Source of the DNA: Homalodisca vitripennis
Taxonomy: Eukaryota > Arthropoda > Insecta > Hemiptera > Cicadellidae
DNA length: 64,000 nucleotides
Direction: 5' to 3'
NCBI RefSeq assembly: GCF_021130785.1
Contig: NW_025776233.1
Location: 186,001-250,000 of the forward strand
Shown piece by piece: positions 55,343-64,000 of the stretch; the first letter of the stretch is position 1; each line of letters opens with the position of its first letter. A program made the translations under genes and the position numbers. The notes beneath the pieces are model-generated. The model saw only the letters and a list, made by a program, of their open reading frames with translations, made no database searches and was not told the DNA's origin.

Positions 55343-58221
55343 ATGTGGACTATTATTGTTTTGGTAACTACCGCTAATGCGTTGGAAAATTTGGTGCCTT
55401 ACCCGTACACCTATACTTATCCTCAGGTAAGCTTTATTATATATTCATATACTTTGGTCAGTAAAATTCCTTACACTATAAATTAACAGATGCATCATAT
55501 TGGAAAACTCACTTGATTCTTTTCAAAGTTTTACTGCAATAAATGTAGTTTTTAAAGTTACATTTTCAGGCCAGAAATATATTATTAGGTTAGTATTAAG
55601 AGCCAATAATATACTCAGGATCACCAATTGTACTTCGCGTGCCAAATATGATGTATTATATTACTATATGTAACAGTACTATTACTATACATATGAATAT
55701 ATTAATATGATTTTATTTGACAATTAGGGCTCCATGGTACTTGCATATTTTTAATGTCAGTGATAATATGATGCAATGATCACAATAGTACATTAAGATT
55801 TAATGCATTAAAGGGACAACAACCTGACAACGATTATGGATGATGTGTGTTTTACGTTTTGTTTAAATAACGTATTGAGTCAGTTTAACGGGTTGCTGTT
55901 CTTAAAATTTTATATTTGTTTTATTCCATATCATCGTGCAAAAACTCTACCATGTAATGCATCAATGTGTGTGCGTTGTTTCTTCCGCCCCTTTTCTACA
56001 TCCAGAATATGTTTAATAGTAATGTTATTGTATAGTAAATCATATCAATACAATAGTGATGTGCTTAATATTAAGACTGTTTGTAACTCAACATATTGAG
56101 AAATGGTGTTGCCAACAATTGCTCAATAAAGTCAGAGTATGGTGTCTCAGTTTTTTTTACTGAATACCGTAGCAATGTAGTTTGATATTTTCATTTGAAC
56201 TAATTTTAAGATCAAGCGTAAGATTTTTAGTTAGATTAAAGAAACTATTTAAGTTTCAATAAGTTATAAATAGAATTATAACTACGACAAGGAGAGGGAT
56301 AATCTACTATTGTACTAAAGAAATTTGTAGCCTATTCTATGTAATCTCCAATTTTCAGTTGAATGAGCTATAAAAACATTGTTTAATTATAGTATTAAAA
56401 TGTGGATATTATTTACAGTTCCTCATTTCATTTCGATATTCAATAGATACTTCTCATGCTCAAATGTTTTTGCTATTAATTGTATTTAGCCATCTCTGTG
56501 TAAAATATTCTTTATATGTTGCTTCTTAGAAAGAATTATGTTAAACATAGAAATAGATTTAAGTCAAAATGGTTTCTCTATTATTGGCATTTAGTACAAT
56601 TATCACATGGCAATTATTACATTTCGTAACTGAAACGCATATCACTTATGAAATAATAAAAATAACAATGGATGAAATGGACCTTACACCATTATGAAAC
56701 CACATGTCTGTTTGGGCTCGGCGTCTGTGTTAAATCTTAAGTTATGTTACATTTACAACAAAATGAATATCTTAAAACAGATTTACCAAAGTAAACTAAA
56801 TATTGATAAAAACTGTCCATTCCTTTTCTCCGTGTAAATACTAAAAACTAATTCTGATTCAAAATAGAGACGATTAAAATTTTAAAATTTTAAAAACAAT
56901 GAATTTTGCCAATGATTACATCTTTGTAAAAAAGAATTCTAAATAATATCTTTAATTGCTTAAACTTTACAAAATACATTTGGTTTACCCCATTTAGCTA
57001 AGGATGTACGTTATTTTTTTCTGTCTAAGGTGGAATTATAGTACTAACGGGTAAGATATACATACATAATCCAACATTTATTTTTAGCAAAATATCGTAT
57101 TTACTCAGATCCTGTGAACGATTATTTCCTATAACTGTAAATATTTAGGTATATCTAGTGGAAAAAGAGATAGTTATACGTAGCTGTATTGTTATATTGT
57201 GTGTGATATATATATTTTTAAATCGTATCTGGATTAAAGCCTTAAAAGGTTGTAAACCTATAGTGATTAATCTATGTTTATTGTTCAAATTTAAAAAAAT
57301 TGTTTAAATTTTAAATCAAAAATACAAGTGGAGAACGAAAACTATTTCTTAAGTTATGACTTAAAGTGGTAGAATTAGTTTTATATTGCATATATTTTTA
57401 ATTTTATAACTATTGGTTACTACAAGTCTTTCTGTAAGAATAAGAAAAATAAGAAAACCTTTCCTCAGGTTTTTAAAGTAATGATAATTAATAGTCTTCT
57501 AACCAGTTTTACTGGAATAGGATGGCAATAACAATAAAAGACGTTACATCACAAATGTAAACGAATGCTGGACAAAAGGTTTTACTGTGACATGAATCCA
57601 AAATAATAAATTTTCCCAAATAGCATTCAAGTAATGTAATACAAATAGTAAAAAAATTACATACTTATTTTCACTCATTTTTATATAGATCTGACCAGAA
57701 AATTGTTATTTTAAATAATTATAAAAGGTATGTATTGCCAAGGGTGCAGTGTAGCGGTTACGGCTGTTATCGCAAGATAACCGAATCAAGGAACGTCAAG
57801 CGATGCTGCTGCTTGGATAGGTGACCGCTGAGCGATCCTGTCCTTACAAGCTGCCCCCTTGCCCGACCCTTGATGTCAGTTTAAACATCGTCAAGCCGTT
57901 GGCCACAGGTTATTTTAGAGAGGGCTTCTCAGCCCTAGCTTCGCCTGTTTAAAAATACATTCTTTGACCTAACGTTTTAATCCACAGGACGACATGAACA
58001 GTGCCAGCTACAACGACTGGAGAGCACCAACAAGGGGAAACTCAAAGAGTTTTCAGCATACATTATTAGACACGTTCTCCAGCCTGTGTCCTGACTGTCT
58101 GAAGGCTGACGGAGTAGACGAGGTCATCGGGATTTCTGGTTTGCAGGATGCCATCGAATATTCTTACTTCCATACCATAAAGCCAACTATAAATGAAAAT
58201 GATGGACAATTTAGGATTTGA
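55343..58221 (+). CDS. Two-exon CDS for a novel 105-residue secreted protein
   Basis: Coding parts are 55343-55426 and 57988-58221. Exon 2 encodes MWTIIVLVTTANA, a short hydrophobic signal peptide with Ala at -3 and -1 for cleavage after residue 13, then PYPYTYTYP. It ends in a complete codon at CAG|GTAAGC. Exon 3 begins after TTAATCCACAG, with a CTAAC branch-point motif 15 nt upstream, also at a codon boundary, so the spliced frame is open for 105 codons. The mature part (about 92 residues) is hydrophilic, with one CPDC pair (Cys62, Cys65) and no membrane span. The only two cysteines may form a small redox loop or a dimer link. AATAAA lies at 58408-58413. I recognise no family; a secreted peptide or small extracellular protein is the safest statement. 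Confidence 0.7.
55427..57987 (+). other. Intron 2
   Basis: 2561 nt, GTAAGC...CCACAG. AT-rich, with a 5S-derived SINE in its last 250 nt. The frame 55836-56099 is low-complexity and not called. Confidence 0.6.
57741..57957 (+). repeat. 5S rRNA-derived SINE (SINE3 type)
   Basis: The segment 57779-57832 follows 5S rRNA: ACCGAATCAAGGAACGTCAA (5S: ACCGAAGTTAAGCAACGTCG) and then GCTTGGATAGGTGACCGC (5S: ACTTGGATGGGTGACCGC), which is the internal pol III control region. Flanking parts are not 5S, and the 3' end has a GGGCTTCTCAGCCC hairpin before TTTAAAAATACATT. It is therefore a SINE, not a 5S gene. It ends about 30 nt before the splice acceptor of the last exon. Confidence 0.75.
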
Positions 58222-58430
58222 TAAAGGAGTGATATACAGATATTTTGATATCGTTTGCTTAAGAAATGAAAATGTTATAAACATTCTGCCTGCAGGTGAT
58301 GTATTGAAAATGTTTTGCTCTGATATGAAACATACAGTGGAGGAAGGATATTTGTAAATCCATAAATTGATGATTGCCTTAGTTTTGAATTTTGCAAAGC
58401 ACGTTAGAATAAATAGGATACTTCATCTGT
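58222..58430 (+). other. 3' UTR of the secreted-protein gene
   Basis: From the TGA stop to just past AATAAA (58408-58413). The cleavage position is not visible. The minus-strand frame 58066-58284 is a shadow. Confidence 0.5.
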
Positions 58431-59830
58431 TTGTAATATCTACTAATTTCTATTTCCTTAATTTTTCACATATGAAGTAGTAATAATATCATCCCAGTTT
58501 GAATTCTGACACAGCATGGCGTTTTTCTCACGCTCTAAAGAGGCGGGTCGGTCGGACGATAAACACAGAAAATGTATAAAGCACTCACCTGGTATTATTA
58601 ATTCCATTAGAGCTAGTCTAATTATAAACCATAATTATTTCTAAAGTGCTTGGTAATTTTGAATTTACTAATGCGTAATTATTATTTCTCCTCGATTCAA
58701 GTGCAAGGTTTTCGATCTGAAGGACACTTAATGAGACTCTAACTAAACATCTCTTATGTTTATTTTTTATTTAACCTTATTCTTCAATAAGAACGCATAA
58801 ATATAGTTTTTATATTGTTTTTGATTGTTATATTCCTATCATTTAAATTGTTTCAATACTTTAAATTCTACTGCAACATTATGAATTAATGATTTATAAA
58901 CTCACACTTTTATTTAAAATAAAAACTTATTTCTTTTATTCTATTATAAAAGAAGCTGTATCCCTAAAAATCATTATTAATACCACAATAAGTGTCACTG
59001 TAAACAAATAGGAACTCATTAATAGGAAACACATAGTTAATTGCATTTTGTACCTTACTTGTTTATATATGTTTAGAAATATGTTTATGGTAAGCCCCAC
59101 GTTTTATAACTATCAAGCATGTGAAGTCACGAATAACTTCTTACCGTTTCTCATTTCCTGATATATGAATTTTTACTGTTTTTTCTATTTTCAAATTTAG
59201 GAATTTCCTTATCGATTTCAAGACAAATGAGTTTCTGACACTATAGCTAGTTGGTTCTAGATTTCAAGATTAATACGAAGACGTGCAAACACACACTGCT
59301 TGGCCATTTCTAACACAAAAAAAAAAATAGTATTCTTTGTTAGTTTATAATTTAAGGTATTTTTATAAGATATATTACCAAATTTACTGTAAAATACAGG
59401 TACTGTATAACATCGTTCTGAAGTTAATCTAACAAAGGTAAATATTTTGCGATATTTCATACCCAATTTCCGCTTCCTTATCTCCTGAGTTCATTTCCGC
59501 TGTGATATCGTTCCGAACTGAACGAAAAAGTCATAACGTTAACATAAACATGCTCCACGTGTAACAGAATTGTGTAAACAATATCAAACACATATTCTAA
59601 CGAAAACAATTCTAACATACTGTATATTAATGTTAATAACTGTTTGGAATATTTGTTTCACAGCTTTAATAAAATTGTATACCTGTACATACTAATTAGT
59701 TACGCCACGTTCTTTTTACTATTTCACGTATTCGTGATCGTACTATCCGTTCATTTCAGTCACACAGGTTATATCAATTTCCTATGTAGAGAATCTCTGA
59801 TAATGTTTGCATTGATGAAATAAAGACTTA
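58431..59830. other. AT-rich spacer
   Basis: No gene was recognised. The minus-strand frame 59257-59466 has no domain. Confidence 0.5.
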
Positions 59831-60060
59831 GGTCTGTATAGCGACGACGCCCGGACTGGGCTTGAAGCAGCTTTTGTGTATGTTTGAACCCTTTTCTTTT
59901 CCTTTTTTCTGGTGTTTATTTTCTATATAGTAATATTTCCCCACCTGACGAAGAGGATAGATTTCAACCCTCGAAACGTTGTGTTATATATTTTATAACC
60001 TATAACGATGGCTAGAGTCGAAAATCTTGATATCCTTTAAAACCTTCCATCGTCAATAGT
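59830..60060 (+). repeat. Interspersed repeat with a hammerhead-like core
   Basis: CCTGACGAAGAGG (59943-59955) and CCCTCGAAACG (59970-59980) resemble the two conserved halves of a hammerhead ribozyme (CUGANGA...GAAA), with GAGG/CCUC able to form stem II. An extra A follows CUGACGA and stem I is not evident, so cleavage activity is doubtful. Similar CTGACGA...CGAAACG text occurs in terminal regions of Penelope-like elements; assigning this copy there is inference. Confidence 0.4.
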
Positions 60061-61189
60061 AAACTTTTAACCAGAAATCTAAGGTCTGCTTCATACGAAA
60101 ATCATTACATGGAACGGAAAACCATTATAATTTTTGTCATTGTGTTGAGAAGCTGTGGAAATTTATTATTAATAGTTTATGGTTAATTTACTTAATGTTT
60201 TTTCATCGAAAAAGAAAGATTCATGAGCGTAAAATTTCCATGGACACTTTAAGTAATCATTTAGTCTGGGTAACAAATTAAGACATTTACATAAATATGT
60301 ATCGAGTTCAATACATGAACAATATTAAACATGATTGTTACTTGGGAAATATGTTTACTTATAATGATGTCCTTACTTATAATGGACTTTTTATTGCATT
60401 AATTTTATTACTCCTATACACTCAGAATATTACGCTAATCGGTTATTAGAAAATAACTAATTTTAGAAAAAGGTGTCAAGGGATTACAGCAAGAGGAGAG
60501 AGAATGGGGGACAAATCACTAAGGAGATTGAAAAGCCTGAGATGAGCAAACAGTTTCTCGTTGTCATGAAGATTGCTATGAGGGAAATCATTTCCCTTTA
60601 GTGGGGTCACCACTGTACTTAAAAAGAAATCACCACGCATTATTATTCTGTTTTTATAGTTTTTGAGAAGGCTCTTAATCGTTGAAATATTTAACACAAA
60701 AGTATTAAATAATTAGCAATCTGGGCTTTATTTAATGTTAGGGATATAAGTACCTATTTAAAATGAGTTATAATGTCACTAAATATTGTAAAAACTGAAA
60801 TGTATAAATATACTATATAACAATACCTCATAACGCTCTAGACCAGGGTTAAGGCTTTCAATGGAACTATTCCTCTTCTTCATTGCTATTTATAATACTT
60901 TTATTTAAATAATATCAAACTTTGACATATGAATAACAAAAACATTTACTATCATCTCTGTTAACGAGTATAAATTATTATGCTTTTAATTCTTCACTTT
61001 GACAGAAGATAGAAAAACACAATTTAACTGATGATGATTAAGACAAAAAGTTTAAAGATTAAAAGGAAGTTATCAAGGCCAGTGGGGCGTAACCCAGAGG
61101 ACGTTCGAAATAGCAATACACATATAATTTAATTACATACAAATTTAAAAACGTGAATGTACATGTTCATTACAATCGGTTTAGTAGTT
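60061..61189. other. AT-rich spacer
   Basis: The 73-codon minus-strand frame 60476-60697 lies in a slightly GC-richer patch (60477-60620) but has no recognisable domain. Confidence 0.45.
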
Positions 61190-61400
61190 TTTACGTGATC
61201 AAGTATTAGACGAAAACACAGAAAACACCATAATTTGAAATAAATCGAGTTTTGTATAATAGTAACGACAGCTGCAGCACTTTAATCACAGCTTATTTTT
61301 AATGAAGGACTTGTACCCCGAAAAGACATTTTCTTCACATTCCCTCACTCGCAGATGTTTTCACTGTTCCACGGTGCGGAAATTTTTCATATTTCTCCCC
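61190..61400 (-). repeat. Block R1, partial inverted copy
   Basis: Reverse complement of parts of 3380-3520 and 11735-11860: CACGG(T)...GGAA in CGTGGAACAGTGAAAACATC, then GAGTGAGGGAA, then TTCATT and GATTAAAGTGCTGC. The frame 61355-61540 overlaps it and is not coding. Confidence 0.55.
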
Positions 61401-62571
61401 TCAGTACTTCATTGTCTTGTAGTATCATCGTTTATGTCATTAGCTCTGAGGATTCTTGTTACTACATACTAGTTATTGTAACTTTCATAAACGCTTTATG
61501 TGTAGTAGTTTCTATAATAATTTATAATTTTTTTATTTGAATACTTTCGATAATTTTGTATAGCAAAAAAATTAGAATAAATTATTTTTTTATAGAACTT
61601 TTACTTAGTCGCGGCTCCGCACTCAATTTAATAGACTTGAAACGTGCGTGATTTTTTTTTCCAAGTGTAAAATGTTTTTATACCAACAGCGCATAATAGT
61701 TTATGATGGAAAAATATAATAGTGTATTACGTAATCCATTTAACAAAATAATTTCAACTGGCAACATATTAGTATACACTAAAGAGGGCCATAAGTAGTG
61801 AAAAATCTCAGATCCATCATTAAAGTACATTCTACGCTTAAAGATCCCAATGAAATACTATACATTTAGTACATTAAAGACAGTACATATACCGTTAAAA
61901 ATAGGAAATGAAAGAAAAAAGAAAGAAAAAGAAAGGGACACAGGAAAAGTATACCCAGGAGTTGTCACTGGACATGATGCAAGTCACAAGGACAGGCAGA
62001 AACACACGTTACACTAGCACGGGCGAAAGTGGGAGACAGTAATTTTCCTTCAAACATGTTGTAAATTTTGAAACATGTAACGAAGTGAAATTATTCAAAG
62101 ATTCCATCAAGTGTCAAGTTTGAGAATGCGTCAGATACTACACTCTAAATTAAACGGAAGGTTAGCTGGAGTTTAAATTCCCTTTGTATTATTTTGTAGT
62201 ACTATAATTCATATGAAATTAAATAAACAGATTGGCTAAGGTAAGTGCAATCAATTTCAGGATTAAAAAGTACTTTTTTTCTAATGCACAGCTCTTTAAG
62301 TGAGATTTCTGAATAGAAAGAGGAACTTTTTTCGTTGCTCTTTATGAAATTTAGTACATTTAAAGCGAAAAATTCCAGAAATTTTTAATTGGAAATCTCA
62401 AATTTCCTACTTTCAATGCCTGTTATTTATCGTAAAACGATACATTTTTTAGAATTCAGAGAGATTATGTTAAAGCACTATGAGTTAAAGTAAAAAAAAT
62501 CCTCTCCAAGCCTAAAAGACGGATATCACCACTCAACGGTTTTCCCTTCCTCTCCTTATTCCTTCCTTCTA

Positions 62572-62577
<6 letters not shown>
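61401..62577. other. AT-rich spacer
   Basis: No gene or structured repeat was recognised. A GAAAGAAA-rich purine stretch is at 61908-61945. Confidence 0.5.
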
Positions 62578-62653
<76 letters not shown>

Positions 62654-62659
62654 CCCCCC
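62576..62659. repeat. (CT)n microsatellite, about 77 bp, with C run
   Basis: Uninterrupted CT dinucleotides followed by CCCCCCCC. It creates an Arg-Glu repeat frame on the minus strand (62465-62695), which is an artefact. Confidence 0.97.
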
Positions 62660-63679
62660 TTTTAGACAGTTCAAAAGTCTACGGATTGTTTGCATTTATT
62701 GAGATTATGGGTCAATATCTTGTTTATTTCAGTTACGTTAGGCTCAATGGTCTTCTTACATAAATGTGAACTAGAAAGGCAAGATGTTAATAAGATTTCC
62801 AGTGATGGTGTTTATCGTGTGTTTTGGACTGTTCTATTTTGTTCTGATCACCAAGGTCAAGAAATTAAGGAAATTGTATTTAGCGCTGAATATAACTATT
62901 GGACTTTAGAAGTGTCATGATATTTATGACAGATAATAGGACATGGAACACGTAACAGGCTTCTCTGAGGATGCGTAAAATTATAATTATTTTAGCTAAT
63001 TCTGACAGTTAGTGTGTTACTATGTCACAGGTTAAAATGAAATATTAGTAACATCAGTTTGCTTACATAATTATATAATCTGCCTTTTCCCCGTTGCCAC
63101 AATCGTTGCCCATAAGAGAAATATAAAAATGTCTGCTAAGGCTAATTCAAATTCAATGGTGTAACGCATACCATTATTAGAATAGGTGGTTCCTTTAGTA
63201 TATAAATAAAAATTTCCGGCAGTTGTGCCAATTTTTCCAGTCTATACTACCATGCAGAGTACAATACTTATTCCTGTCTCTCGAGTATGGATTTTGCTTA
63301 GACACATCCAATTATCTTAAAGTAAATAAAGCGCTTTGTAGAGGTAAGTAGTAATCTTCCATTATCTCTTTTATATAGCTATACAAGGAGCAGTGGCATT
63401 GTCACATGCATAATTTTTATGTTATTTATTTGTATCTTGATACTGATTGGTAACTTATTTGATGGGGATTACATATGTTGTGATTACAGGTAACCTAACA
63501 CAACAATCAAGCATGAACTTGGAAAATGTAATCCATATCGCAGTAGTGGAGATATATAATATAAATAAATGTGTTTTATCCAACCTGTATTTTAAATCAC
63601 ACTAAAACCGTCTTTAATATTAAATATTTTCTAATAGCTAATATGTTAAAAGAAGGACTATCTTTTAATAGATTAGACC
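62660..63679. other. Spacer with a possible orphan promoter/exon
   Basis: TATATAAATA at 63199-63208 and a strong donor GAG|GTAAGTAG at 63341/63342 could bracket a first exon whose partner lies outside the window. The ATG at 63252 opens only about 22 codons. The frame 62690-62920 has no domain. Confidence 0.3.
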
Positions 63680-63850
63680 TTTACAAACGCAGTAACTCAC
63701 TAAAGAAGAGCGCTTTGTTGTAACATTGTTAGTAACGCAGGCAGCATCAATGCAACGTCAAAGAGATACAAAGATAGTAAGAGACTCGTCACGGATGTCG
63801 TACCGTCAAGCTTCACTTTGACGACACAATACCTTAAGCCTTAGACAGAT
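63680..63850 (+). repeat. Dispersed repeat, copy 2 (partner 38890-39075)
   Basis: Same orientation as 38890-39075 with shared TTTACAAACGCAGTAACTCA-type text, CGCTTTGT and TACCGTCAAGC. The remaining 63851-64000 is AT-rich spacer with nothing recognised. Confidence 0.65.
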
Positions 63851-64000
63851 TGTTTAGGAGCAGCTATTTAAATATTGGTTTGAAATTAAATATGACCGTA
63901 TGAAAGTTTGTTTCTTTCAGTATTACTAATACAACATAATAAAACATATTTTTAGATTAATCGTTTTGTAAATCCTTGAATTTATAGATTGAAATGTTAT

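Noticed and set aside
57741..57860. 5S rRNA gene
   Set aside because: Only the internal control region matches 5S; the ends do not form the 5S closing helix, so it is a SINE.
62465..62695. Arg-Glu-rich minus-strand ORF
   Set aside because: Produced by the (CT)n microsatellite.

Overview
This 64 kb window looks like gene-poor, AT-rich nuclear DNA from an arthropod. Metazoan transposon families, microsatellites, an env-bearing errantivirus-like LTR element and an insect-type gene with large introns all point that way. The element mix suggests an insect, possibly a hemipteran, but the sequence does not settle that. Almost everything that can be named is a mobile element or a repeat; one host gene is well supported.

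Layout. Positions 1-270 hold one arm of a dispersed repeat whose inverted partner lies at 40060-40335. From 3.1 to 19.4 kb there is a patchwork of diverged direct and inverted duplications of one ancestral non-coding locus, with blocks near 3.1/11.5, 5.7/12.7, 6.7/13.3/17.1, 6.9/13.6/17.4 and 9.2/19.2 kb, plus inverted copies near 7.9 and 9.7-10.7 kb. Three palindromic or TIR elements (2411-2806, 4163-4804, 8096-8784), a LINE 3' end (18.1-19.0 kb) and an old coding relic (4984-5400) lie in it. A broken DD41D-type Tc1/mariner element occupies 21365-22874.

The centrepiece is a complete LTR element on the minus strand (23806-36359) with a 4-bp target duplication GAAT, gag, pol, an F-type env-like gene, a tRNA-Leu-type primer-binding site and a polypurine tract. 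Its 5' LTR is split by a 2.5 kb pogo/Tigger-type DNA transposon (33429-35934). The two LTRs look almost identical, so insertion was recent, yet every coding region is broken and the integrase lacks its first catalytic Asp. A Gly/Leu-rich 57-bp repeat array follows at 36.4-36.8 kb. A 5'-truncated Penelope-like element with a GIY-YIG endonuclease lies at 50.5-51.97 kb on the minus strand.

The likely host gene is at 53.75-58.43 kb, plus strand: TATA box, initiator, non-coding exon 1, a signal-peptide exon and a last exon. The splice sites are consensus and the junction keeps phase 0, predicting a 105-residue secreted protein of unknown family. A 5S rRNA-derived SINE sits just before the last exon. 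The remaining DNA is AT-rich spacer with short repeats, including a (CT)n run at 62.6 kb.
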